Assembly: GCA_028352435.1 (NCBI GenBank)
Contig: JAOMMB010000001.1
Coordinates: 82,570 to 146,569, forward strand
Length of the DNA: 64,000 nucleotides
Origin: Candidatus Thioglobus sp.
Lineage (GTDB): Bacteria; Pseudomonadota; Gammaproteobacteria; PS1; Pseudothioglobaceae
Direction of reading: 5' to 3'
How positions within the stretch are numbered: position 1 is the stretch's first letter; each line of letters begins with the position of its first letter. Made by a program: the position numbers and the translations under genes. Positions 56,728-64,000 of this stretch are shown one piece after another. The notes under the pieces were generated by a model, which saw only the letters and a program-made list of their open reading frames with translations, was not told the origin of the DNA and searched no databases.

Positions 56728-57310
56728 GAATGCTACTACCAGTAAAAAATGGATGGCCACTGCTGGGTTAGTTTGGCTGTTATATCTTGTCTTTCATCTG
56801 CTAAGTTTGATGAACTTTCATTCAGGAAAAGTCGCCTTTAATAATTTTTATCAGTGGTTTGCGCAAACACCTTTTGAGAGCATCATGGTTGTGTTGCTTA
56901 TTGCCACTTTATCTTTTCATGTGATTGTCGCAGTCTCTCGCCAGCTTAAAAATAACGTTAGCGCTGGTGCTCGATATAAGAAAGCTTATCCTAAAGCTAT
57001 TCCTAGAGTTATTGCTTGGGGAGGTGCGAGTACCTTGTTCGCCTTTATTGTTTTTCATTTTATTCAAATGAAGTTTTTAATTGATGAAGTTGACTTATAT
57101 CAATCAATTGTTCTAATGTTTTCAAATCCACTAATGTGGTTAATTTATTGTCTTGGTTTGTTTGCCCTGGGTACACATTTGCATCATGGGTTGACTAATG
57201 TATTACAAACATTTGGCTTATCATCCAAGCATCATCATGGCGTTGCAATTGCTATTGTTTTAGTTGTGATTGGTAGTTTTATTAGCATTCCAGTGAGCGT
57301 TATATTATGA
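56714..57310 (+). CDS. sdhC: Type-B succinate dehydrogenase cytochrome b558 subunit
   Basis: Single di-haem membrane anchor of the Bacillus/Wolinella-type enzyme. The 198-residue protein has five hydrophobic helices and well-placed histidines likely to ligate haems (His28, His69, His115, His155, with His157/158 nearby), including the family's [16 protein letters not shown] segment. The frame extends to 56594, but the ATG at 56714 with AAAGGA upstream gives the correct N-terminus. No sdhD is present or needed in this type. Confidence 0.92.
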   Translation: MNFFKNATTSKKWMATAGLVWLLYLVFHLLSLMNFHSGKVAFNNFYQWFAQTPFESIMVVLLIATLSFHVIVAVSRQLKNNVSAGARYKKAYPKAIPRVIAWGGASTLFAFIVFHFIQMKFLIDEVDLYQSIVLMFSNPLMWLIYCLGLFALGTHLHHGLTNVLQTFGLSSKHHHGVAIAIVLVVIGSFISIPVSVIL

Positions 57311-59235
57311 GTAGTATTTATGCAAAAGATCCAACCGGCCCTTTAGAAAATCGTTGGGAAAAACATTTATTTAATTTATCGTTAATTGCGCCTCAAAATC
57401 GCAAAAAACATAAAGTTATTGTTATTGGTACAGGGCTTGCTGGTGCATCTTTGTGTGCAACATTGGGAGAAGCAGGTTACCAAGTTAGCTCTTTTTGTTT
57501 TCAAGATTCACCTCGTAGAGCGCACTCTATTGCTGCACAAGGCGGTATCAATTCAACTAAAAACTATCAAAATGATGGCGATAGTGTTTGGCGTTTATTT
57601 TACGATACTATTAAAGGTGGTGACTTTAGAGCACGCGAGTCTAATGTTTATAGACTAGCCCAACTTAGTAGCAATATTATTGATCAAGCTGTCGCACAAG
57701 GTGTGCCTTTTGCTAGAGAATACAGCGGTTATTTAGCCAATCGCTCATTTGGAGGTACGCAAGTTTCACGTACTTTTTATGCGCGTGGACAAACGGGTCA
57801 GCAACTTCTGCTTGGTGCTTATCAGGCGCATAGTCGTCAACTAGAAAACGACAATGTTACTCACCAATCTAGGTCAGAAATGCTAGAACTGATCATGGTT
57901 GATGACCAAGCACGTGGCGTTGTGGTTAGGGATTTAGTGAGTGGAGAAGTTTCTGCACATACGGCAGATTGTGTTGTGTTGTGCACAGGCGGTTATAGCA
58001 ATGTTTTCTATCTATCAACTAATGCAAAGGGTTGTAATACGTCAGCAACATGGCGCGCTTACAAGCAAGGTGCATACTTTGCTAACCCTAGTTTTACTCA
58101 AATTCACCCAACTTGCATTCCACCTACAGGTGAAAACCAATCTAAACTAACTTTAATGAGTGAATCTTTGCGTAATGATGGACGCATTTGGGCGCCTAAA
58201 AATAGTGCTGATTGTACAAAAAATCCAGCTGACATTAAAGAAGAGGATAGAGATTATTTCTTAGAGCGAATGTACCCAGCATTTGCTAACCTAGCACCTA
58301 GAGATGTAGCATCTCGCGCCGCTAAAGTTATTTGCGACAAAGGTCTTGGTGTTGGCAGTAAGATTCAAGGAAAGCGTTTAGGTGTTTACTTAGATTTTAG
58401 TGCTATTATTGAAAAATTAGGCCTAGATGCTGTAGCAGAAAAATATGGTAATTTATTTGATATGTATTCAAGTATTACTGGTGAAAACCCTTATCAAACG
58501 CCTATGAAAATTTACCCAGCACCACACTACACCATGGGTGGATTGTGGGTGGATTACAATTTGATGACAACTGTAGAAGGCTTGTTTGCAGGCGGAGAGG
58601 CTAACTTCTCTGATCATGGTGCAAACCGATTAGGTGCTTCTGCATTAATGCAGGGCCTGGCAGATGGTTATTTTATTTTGCCAAAAACAGTGGCTAATTA
58701 CTTGGCTAAAAATACATTGACTGAAGTTGACAATGATCACCCTCAAGTTGTTCAAAGTTTAAAAGCAGTTAAGGATCGTATTCAGAAGTTTATGAAGGCG
58801 CCACAGCCAAAACATTCACCTGAGTATTTCCATCAAAAGCTAGGTGGGATATTATGGGAAGCTTGCGGCATGTCTCGTGAAGCGGATAGATTAAAGCAAG
58901 CCATTGTTGATATTGCAGAATTAGAAACACAATTCTGGCAAAACATTAAGGTCACAGGTGTTGATAATGACTTAAACCAAACTTTGGAGCGTGCCGGTAG
59001 AGTGGTTGACTTTATTGAATTAGGTAAGCTTATGTGTCAAGATGCATTAATGCGTGAAGAGTCTTGTGGCGCTCATGCCAGAGTAGAATATTTAACTGAA
59101 GGTGGTGAAGCTAAAAGAGATGATAATGAATTCTCATTTGTGGGCGCTTGGGAGTTTATGTCTGAGCAGCCTAAGCTTCATAAAGAGCAACTTAATTATG
59201 AGTTTATTGAACCTACTGTGAGGAACTACAAATGA
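57307..59235 (+). CDS. sdhA: Succinate dehydrogenase/fumarate reductase flavoprotein subunit
   Basis: FAD-containing catalytic subunit, 642 residues. Visible are the dinucleotide motif [19 protein letters not shown], the covalent-FAD histidine segment [10 protein letters not shown], the substrate-site IHPTCIPP and APRDVASRA, and [12 protein letters not shown]. The longer length and [16 protein letters not shown] context fit the type-B/E branch. It overlaps sdhC and sdhB by four bases each, with stop/start ATGA-type coupling. Confidence 0.95.
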   Translation: MSSIYAKDPTGPLENRWEKHLFNLSLIAPQNRKKHKVIVIGTGLAGASLCATLGEAGYQVSSFCFQDSPRRAHSIAAQGGINSTKNYQNDGDSVWRLFYDTIKGGDFRARESNVYRLAQLSSNIIDQAVAQGVPFAREYSGYLANRSFGGTQVSRTFYARGQTGQQLLLGAYQAHSRQLENDNVTHQSRSEMLELIMVDDQARGVVVRDLVSGEVSAHTADCVVLCTGGYSNVFYLSTNAKGCNTSATWRAYKQGAYFANPSFTQIHPTCIPPTGENQSKLTLMSESLRNDGRIWAPKNSADCTKNPADIKEEDRDYFLERMYPAFANLAPRDVASRAAKVICDKGLGVGSKIQGKRLGVYLDFSAIIEKLGLDAVAEKYGNLFDMYSSITGENPYQTPMKIYPAPHYTMGGLWVDYNLMTTVEGLFAGGEANFSDHGANRLGASALMQGLADGYFILPKTVANYLAKNTLTEVDNDHPQVVQSLKAVKDRIQKFMKAPQPKHSPEYFHQKLGGILWEACGMSREADRLKQAIVDIAELETQFWQNIKVTGVDNDLNQTLERAGRVVDFIELGKLMCQDALMREESCGAHARVEYLTEGGEAKRDDNEFSFVGAWEFMSEQPKLHKEQLNYEFIEPTVRNYK

Positions 59236-59963
59236 ATTTTACCCTACATATTTGGCGACAAAAAAACATCAATATTGCAGGAGATTTTGTTACCTATAAA
59301 ATTGATGATATCGATGAAGATACCTCTTTTTTAGAAATGTTGGACCAGCTAAATGAGCAGCTTATTGCTAATGATGAAGACTGTATTGTCTTCGATTATG
59401 ATTGTCGTGAAGGAATTTGCGGCGCCTGTTCATTGGTTATTAATGGCTACCCACATGGTGATAAAAAAGCAACCACGACTTGCCAGTTATATATGCGTGA
59501 CTACAAGCACCAAACTGAATTATGGGTTGAGCCTTTTCGTGCCAACTCATTTCCAGTGATTAAGGATCTAACGGTTGACCGATCTTCATTTGATAGCATA
59601 ATTCAATCAGGCGGTTATATCTCTGTACATACGGGTGCTGCACCAGACGCTAACGCTGTTTTAGTAGACAAGCCTAGTGCAGATGAAGCTTTTAATTCGG
59701 CTACTTGTATTGGTTGCGGCGCTTGTGTTGCAGTTTGTCCAAATGCATCAGCAACACTTTATGTTGCAGCTAAAATTACACATTTATCTTTATTGCCACA
59801 AGGCAAAATTGAAGAAAAAGCGCGAGCACAAAAAATGCTTAATCAAATGCAAAGTGAAGGTTTTGGCAGCTGCTCAAATCATCGACATTGTGAGCGTGTA
59901 TGTCCTAAGGGGATTTCGGTTTCTAACATTTCTAAGATGAACCAGGTTCTTGCTTGGTCGTAA
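59232..59963 (+). CDS. sdhB: Succinate dehydrogenase/fumarate reductase iron-sulfur subunit
   Basis: Electron relay from FAD to the haem b subunit, 243 residues. The 2Fe-2S motif is [15 protein letters not shown] with a further Cys in TTCQLY. The 4Fe-4S motif is [12 protein letters not shown] and the 3Fe-4S set includes [12 protein letters not shown]. The type-B branch is again favoured by length. It ends the unit; malic enzyme starts 48 bases later. Confidence 0.95.
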   Translation: MNFTLHIWRQKNINIAGDFVTYKIDDIDEDTSFLEMLDQLNEQLIANDEDCIVFDYDCREGICGACSLVINGYPHGDKKATTTCQLYMRDYKHQTELWVEPFRANSFPVIKDLTVDRSSFDSIIQSGGYISVHTGAAPDANAVLVDKPSADEAFNSATCIGCGACVAVCPNASATLYVAAKITHLSLLPQGKIEEKARAQKMLNQMQSEGFGSCSNHRHCERVCPKGISVSNISKMNQVLAWS

Positions 59964-60011
59964 AAACTATTCAAGGTTACTTTTTTAATAAAATAAAATA
60001 TAATAAAAATT

Positions 60012-61238
60012 ATGATGACTAAAGAAGAATTACATCAAAAAGCTCTTGACTATCACCAAGGCGACCGTCCTGGAAAGTTGTTTGTTACATCGCATAAAAA
60101 TTTGGCTACAAAAGAGGATCTAAGTTTGGCATATTCACCAGGTGTTGCTGCACCTTGTCTTGAAATTGCTAAAAACCCCGAACTGGTGAATAATTACACC
60201 ATTAAAAATAACTTGGTTGCTGTTATTACGGATGGTTCTGCAGTATTAGGATTGGGCAATATTGGTCCATTGGCCTCGAAACCTGTGATGGAGGGTAAGG
60301 CAGTCTTGTTTAAACATTTTGCTGATGTTGATGTGTTTGACATTGAAGTTGATACGCAAGATGTAGAAGAGTTTATTCAAACGGTTAAAAATATTGCACC
60401 AACTTTTGGTGGAATTAACTTGGAAGATATTTCTGCACCACGCTGTTTTGAAATTGAAAAACGCTTAATAGCAGAGTTGGATATTCCAGTTTTTCATGAT
60501 GATCAACATGGCACGGCAATTATTATTGCAGCAGGACTTTTGAATTCAATTGAAATTCAGGGTAAGTCTATTGAAACTGCAAAGCTAGTTTGTCTAGGCG
60601 CAGGGTCAGCAGGTATTGCAACATTAAACCTTTTGTGCGAATTGGGTTTGAAAAAAGAAAACATTCTATTGGTTGACCGAGAAGGCGTAATTTCAACAGA
60701 CTTGCAAAATGTCAGTGAAGTTAAAGCACAATATGCGGTTAAAACCAATAAGAAGACATTAGCAGATGCTATGCAAGATGCAGATATTTTTATTGGTGTA
60801 GCTGCAGCTAATTTAGTTTCCAAAGATATGATTAAGTCAATGGCAGTCAAGCCAATTGTCTTTGCTTTATCAAATCCCGATCCTGAAATTTCACCAACTG
60901 ATGCAAACGCAGTTCGTGATGATTTAATCATGGCAACAGGACGTAGTGATTTTCCAAACCAGGTCAATAATGTACTGTGCTTTCCTTTTATTTTCAGAGG
61001 GGCTCTAGATGCAAAGGCGAGTGAAATTAATATTGAAATGAAAATTGCTGCTGTGCATGCGTTAAAAGAGTTAGCGAAATTAGAAGTACCTAAAGATGTT
61101 CTAGCTGCCTACAATATTGATTCTCTAAGTTTTGGAAAAGACTATATTATTCCTACACCGTTTGATAAAAGACTAATTGATATCATGCCAAAAGCAGTTT
61201 ATGATGCCGCTATCGCCAGTGGTGTTTCTAGAATTTAG
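60012..61238 (+). CDS. NAD(P)-dependent malic enzyme (short form)
   Basis: Decarboxylates malate to pyruvate. The 408 residues hold the catalytic [39 protein letters not shown] (split), the metal-site [11 protein letters not shown] and the nucleotide-binding [13 protein letters not shown]. The C-terminal phosphotransacetylase-like domain of long MaeB proteins is missing. Cofactor preference cannot be read from sequence. With sdhCAB and ppsA it outlines a succinate-malate-pyruvate-PEP route. Confidence 0.93.
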   Translation: MMTKEELHQKALDYHQGDRPGKLFVTSHKNLATKEDLSLAYSPGVAAPCLEIAKNPELVNNYTIKNNLVAVITDGSAVLGLGNIGPLASKPVMEGKAVLFKHFADVDVFDIEVDTQDVEEFIQTVKNIAPTFGGINLEDISAPRCFEIEKRLIAELDIPVFHDDQHGTAIIIAAGLLNSIEIQGKSIETAKLVCLGAGSAGIATLNLLCELGLKKENILLVDREGVISTDLQNVSEVKAQYAVKTNKKTLADAMQDADIFIGVAAANLVSKDMIKSMAVKPIVFALSNPDPEISPTDANAVRDDLIMATGRSDFPNQVNNVLCFPFIFRGALDAKASEINIEMKIAAVHALKELAKLEVPKDVLAAYNIDSLSFGKDYIIPTPFDKRLIDIMPKAVYDAAIASGVSRI

Positions 61239-61268
61239 AAAAAACATTTAAAAACTTTAAATTAACTC

Positions 61269-61297
61269 TTGCAAAGGCTTGGCGCCTATGGGATAAT
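61269..61297 (+). promoter_or_regulatory. Promoter of the tRNA-tuf operon
   Basis: TTGCAA (61269-61274), a 17-base spacer and GATAAT (61292-61297), 12 bases ahead of tRNA-Tyr. This is the best sigma-70-type match in the window. Confidence 0.75.
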
Positions 61298-61309
61298 TCT
61301 GGATTGTTT

Positions 61310-61394
61310 GGAGAGATTTACGAGTGGTTAAAGTATGCGGATTGTAAATCCGTCGCCCCTGGCTTCGAAGGTTCGAATCCTTCTCTCTCCACCA
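61310..61394 (+). tRNA. tRNA-Tyr (anticodon GTA)
   Basis: An 85-base class II tRNA. The acceptor GGAGAGA pairs with TCTCTCC, the anticodon loop TTGTAAA gives GTA, and there is a long variable arm, a GTTCGAAT T-loop, discriminator A and an encoded CCA. Confidence 0.97.
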
Positions 61395-61410
61395 TAAACA
61401 AAAAGAATTT

Positions 61411-61484
61411 GCGGGTATCGTATATTGGTATTACCTTGGCCTTCCAAGCCAATGAGACGAGTTCGATTCTCGTTACCCGCTCCA
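61411..61484 (+). tRNA. tRNA-Gly (anticodon TCC)
   Basis: A 74-base tRNA with acceptor GCGGGTA / TACCCGC, anticodon stem TTGGC/GCCAA around loop CTTCCAA (TCC), a GTTCGATT T-loop, discriminator T and an encoded CCA. Confidence 0.97.
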
Positions 61485-61497
61485 AGTGGGGGAATGT

Positions 61498-61573
<76 letters not shown>

Positions 61574-61612
61574 TAATTTTTAAAATTTAATTGTAAAACG
61601 TAGGGAAATAAA

Positions 61613-62803
61613 ATGTCAAAAGAAAAATTTGAAAGAACCAAGCCACACGTTAACGTGGGCACAATTGGTCACGTTGACCACGGCAAGACTACATTAACTG
61701 CAGCTATCACTAAAGTGATGGCTGAAGCTCAAGGTGGTGAATTTAAAGATTATGCAGATATCGATAATGCTCCTGAAGAAAGAGAACGCGGTATTACTAT
61801 CTCAACAGCACACGTTGAATACGAAACTGAATCTCGTCATTACGCACACGTTGACTGTCCTGGACACGCCGACTACGTTAAGAACATGATTACAGGTGCT
61901 GCACAGATGGACGGCGCTATTATTGTTATCGCTGCCAATGACGGTCCTATGGCTCAAACACGTGAGCACATTCTTTTATCTAAGCAAGTTGGTGTACCTT
62001 ACATCGTTGTTTACATGAATAAAGCTGACTTAGTTGATGACGAAGAATTAGTAGAATTAGTTGAAATGGAAATCCGTGAGTTATTGACTGAATACGATTT
62101 CCCAGGTGATGACACGCCAGTTATCTTTGGTTCTGCTCTTAAAGCATTAGAAGGTGATACATCTGATATGGGTGTTCCTTCAATCATGAAGCTTGCAGAA
62201 GCTTTAGATACATACATTCCTACGCCAGTTCGTGATACGGATAAAACATTCATTATGCCAATTGAGGACGTATTCTCAATCTCTGGTCGTGGTACTGTTG
62301 TTACCGGTCGTATTGAAGCAGGTATCGTAAACGTTGGTGATGAATTAGAAATCGTTGGTATTAAGGACACACAAACAACAACTTGTACAGGTGTTGAGAT
62401 GTTCCGTAAGTTACTAGATTCTGGTGAAGCTGGTGATAACGTAGGTGTGCTACTACGTGGTACTAAGCGTGAAGAAGTAGAGCGTGGTCAAGTATTGGCT
62501 AAGCCTGGTTCTATCAAGCCACATTCAAAGTTTGAAGCTGAAGTGTATATTTTAAGCAAAGATGAAGGTGGCCGTCATACGCCATTCTTTGATAACTACC
62601 GTCCACAGTTCTACTTCAGAACAACTGACGTGACAGGTGCTTGTAAGTTACCTGAAGGCGTAGAGATGGTAATGCCAGGCGATAACGTGAAAATGGTTGT
62701 AGAGCTATTGTCACCGATCGCTATGGAAGACGGTTTAAGATTCGCAATTAGAGAAGGTGGTCGTACTGTAGGTGCGGGCGTTGTTTCTAAGGTTACGGAT
62801 TAA
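61613..62803 (+). CDS. tuf: Translation elongation factor Tu
   Basis: GTPase delivering aminoacyl-tRNA to the ribosome. The 396 residues show G1 [10 protein letters not shown]3 [21 protein letters not shown] (read in part), G4 NKADL and the C-terminal barrel [13 protein letters not shown]. Codon use is richer in C-ending and highly adapted codons than neighbours, as expected for such a highly expressed gene. It sits in the classic tRNA-tufB-secE-nusG-rplK block. Confidence 0.99.
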   Translation: MSKEKFERTKPHVNVGTIGHVDHGKTTLTAAITKVMAEAQGGEFKDYADIDNAPEERERGITISTAHVEYETESRHYAHVDCPGHADYVKNMITGAAQMDGAIIVIAANDGPMAQTREHILLSKQVGVPYIVVYMNKADLVDDEELVELVEMEIRELLTEYDFPGDDTPVIFGSALKALEGDTSDMGVPSIMKLAEALDTYIPTPVRDTDKTFIMPIEDVFSISGRGTVVTGRIEAGIVNVGDELEIVGIKDTQTTTCTGVEMFRKLLDSGEAGDNVGVLLRGTKREEVERGQVLAKPGSIKPHSKFEAEVYILSKDEGGRHTPFFDNYRPQFYFRTTDVTGACKLPEGVEMVMPGDNVKMVVELLSPIAMEDGLRFAIREGGRTVGAGVVSKVTD

Positions 62804-62842
62804 TATTAAGCTAAAAGCTTAATAAAAACTAATAAAAAATTT

Positions 62843-62867
62843 GGCTCGGACTTAGGTCCGAGCCTTT
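62843..62867 (+). terminator. Hairpin after tuf, probable terminator or processing signal
   Basis: Perfect nine-pair stem GGCTCGGAC / GTCCGAGCC (62843-62851 and 62856-62864) with a four-base loop but only three T residues. It may partly terminate or act as an RNA processing/stability element ahead of tRNA-Trp. Confidence 0.6.
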
Positions 62868-62876
62868 GAAGTTTAT

Positions 62877-62952
62877 AGGCGAGTGGCTCAATTGGTAGAG
62901 TGGCGGTTTCCAAAACCGTTGGTTGGGGGTTCGAGTCCCTCCTCGCCTGCCA
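62877..62952 (+). tRNA. tRNA-Trp (anticodon CCA)
   Basis: A 76-base tRNA with acceptor AGGCGAG / CTCGCCT, anticodon stem GCGGT/ACCGT around loop TTCCAAA (CCA), a GTTCGAGT T-loop, discriminator G and an encoded CCA. It lies between tuf and secE. Confidence 0.97.
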
Positions 62953-62968
62953 TGTTAAAAGGTGTAAT

Positions 62969-63340
62969 GTGAGTAAAACAATAGAAGGTCAGACAAAAGA
63001 GTCATCACTAGGAATGAATTTATCAATCCTTATAGTGATCGCATCTCTTGTTGTGTTTTATTTAGACCCTTTGGGATTGGTAACAACACTATATAAAGTA
63101 TTACTTTTATTAGTAGGGTTAGTAATTGCTGGTTTGATATTTTTCAAATCACCCCAAGGTAAACGGTTAAGCACTTTTATTAACGAAACCAAAATTGAAT
63201 TACGTAAGGTTGTATGGCCTACGCGTGATGAAACTGTTAAGACGACAGGTATGATTATGGTGGCTGTTGTAATTGTTGCTATATTCTTATGGATAGTTGA
63301 TGCATTCTTTTCATGGATGGTTCAATTATTAACAAATTAA
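62969..63340 (+). CDS. secE: Preprotein translocase subunit SecE
   Basis: Essential SecYEG subunit. The 123-residue protein has three hydrophobic segments as in the long enterobacterial form and the conserved cytoplasmic ETKIELRKVVWPTRDETVKTT (in part). The start is taken as GTG 62969 with AAAAGG upstream, since the longer frame would run back into tRNA-Trp. Confidence 0.94.
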   Translation: MSKTIEGQTKESSLGMNLSILIVIASLVVFYLDPLGLVTTLYKVLLLLVGLVIAGLIFFKSPQGKRLSTFINETKIELRKVVWPTRDETVKTTGMIMVAVVIVAIFLWIVDAFFSWMVQLLTN

Positions 63341-63351
63341 GAGAGTTATAA

Positions 63352-63885
63352 ATGGCAAAAAGATGGTACGTACCTCATGCTAGAAGCGGATATGAAGCCA
63401 AGGTAAAAATCGCAATCGAAGATGCTGTTGTTAGAGAGGGTCTTGAAGACCTAATCAGCGAAGTGATGGTTCCGACTGAGCAAGTTGTCGAGCTGAAAGA
63501 TGGTCAGAAAAAAATGGCTGAGCGTAAATTTTTCCCTGGCTATATGTTAATCAGTATGGAACTCACAGAGCCAAGTTGGTTGCTAGTCAAAAATACGAAT
63601 AACGTAATTGGCTTCATTGGTGGATCTTCAGGTAAGCCTTCACCGATTACGCAGCGCGAAGCAGATCGTATTATGGCTCGTGTTCAAGAGGGTGCTGATA
63701 AGCCTAAACCTAAGGTTGCTTACCAGCCTGGTGAAGAAATTTTGATTGTAGATGGTCCATTTAACGAATTTAACGGAACCGTTGAAGCTGTAGATTACGA
63801 TAAGAGTATTCTTAAGGTTGAGGTATTGATCTTTGGTCGTGCTACTACGGTTGAACTTGAGTTTGCTCAAGTAAGTAAAACATAA
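63352..63885 (+). CDS. nusG: Transcription termination/antitermination factor NusG
   Basis: A 177-residue NusG: NGN domain (RWYVPHARSGYEAKV, KFFPGYMLISMEL, GFIGGSSGKPSPIT) and KOW domain (ILIVDGPFNEFNGTVEAVD). It starts 11 bases after secE and precedes rplK, the usual order. Confidence 0.98.
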   Translation: MAKRWYVPHARSGYEAKVKIAIEDAVVREGLEDLISEVMVPTEQVVELKDGQKKMAERKFFPGYMLISMELTEPSWLLVKNTNNVIGFIGGSSGKPSPITQREADRIMARVQEGADKPKPKVAYQPGEEILIVDGPFNEFNGTVEAVDYDKSILKVEVLIFGRATTVELEFAQVSKT

Positions 63886-63890
63886 TAATA

Positions 63891-63969
63891 ACGACTTTAA
63901 GTCGTCAGTTGAACGGGGAGCTTAATAGGCGCTTGTACCCAAATGAGGAAACCCCTCAAGGAAGTTAGA
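63891..63969 (+). promoter_or_regulatory. Leader of rplK, possible ribosomal-protein control region
   Basis: The 84 bases between nusG and rplK contain a small palindrome (ACGACTTTAAGTCGT, 63891-63905), then a GGGGAG...CCCCTC pairing block just before the rplK ribosome site (AAGGAAG). L11-operon leaders can carry an L1 site; I could not match a defined one here. Confidence 0.35.
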
Positions 63970-64000
63970 ATGGCTAAAAAAATTGAATCATATATTAAGC
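63970..64000 (+). CDS. rplK: 50S ribosomal protein L11 (3' end outside window)
   Basis: Only the first ten codons are in the window, reading MAKKIESYIK, which matches the L11 N-terminus. Its place after nusG and the AAGGAAG ribosome site support the call. Confidence 0.88.
   Translation, partial: MAKKIESYIK

Overview
This window is a compact, A+T-rich gammaproteobacterial chromosome segment with nearly back-to-back housekeeping genes and no insertion sequence, prophage, CRISPR array or other mobile DNA that I could see. The gene complement and order are gammaproteobacterial: nuo operon, tRNA-Tyr/Gly/Thr-tuf-tRNA-Trp-secE-nusG-rplK, dapA-bamC, hisI-hisE-tatABC, ccmF-ccmI. Low GC, a type-B (di-haem cytochrome b) succinate/fumarate oxidoreductase and a small, trimmed layout suggest the SUP05/Thioglobus/vesicomyid-symbiont sulfur-oxidiser group. 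That placement is inference, not proof.

Layout. 1-10616: respiratory complex I genes nuoF (3' part) to nuoN on the + strand, many overlapping by 1-4 bases. 10617-14634: an RRM RNA-binding protein, a VF530-type small protein, a minus-strand bioC/znuA/cmoB group and a small exported protein. 14651-25550: frr-pyrH, uvrA, purMN with a DUF3108 gene, pgsA-hda, cysG, tRNA-Leu and serB. 25553-30428: ccmF-ccmI-dapE-trmD. 30430-39820: a nitrogen-control region with two separate PII-ammonium transporter pairs, separated by dapA-bamC, a divergent LigA-like ligase and a PDC-sensor protein, and ending in an ANTAR antiterminator gene. 39826-45953: tatCBA, hisEI, a nuclease, a LysE-type exporter, gor, prfB and rpsO. 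46037-52517: lpxL-like acyltransferase, dnaG, and the start of the division/cell-wall cluster (small peptide, mraZ, rsmH, ftsL, ftsI) under a tandem-repeat MraZ operator. 52765-61238: ppsR-ppsA, a helical-repeat gene with sdhCAB, and malic enzyme. 61269-64000: tRNA/tuf/secE/nusG block running into rplK.

The most notable find is the leader of the second glnK-amt operon (about 37260-37469). It contains two small hairpins with six-base loops, each with A at loop position 1 and G at position 4. The second overlaps the left arm of an intrinsic terminator. This is the architecture recognised by ANTAR-domain RNA-binding antiterminators, and an ANTAR protein gene lies immediately after the operon. 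The ANTAR protein has Asn where a phospho-accepting Asp would be, and an output-less PDC-type sensor protein is encoded just before the leader. Together these look like a self-contained module controlling ammonium uptake by transcription antitermination. A second strong hairpin-terminator sits between the first and glnK.

Other points worth a look: a LigA-family ligase with several catalytic residues replaced; a 25-residue membrane peptide gene that opens the mraZ operon; a prfB gene without its usual programmed frameshift; an LpxL-like acyltransferase with Met in place of the catalytic acid; and a TatC with a long acidic tail.
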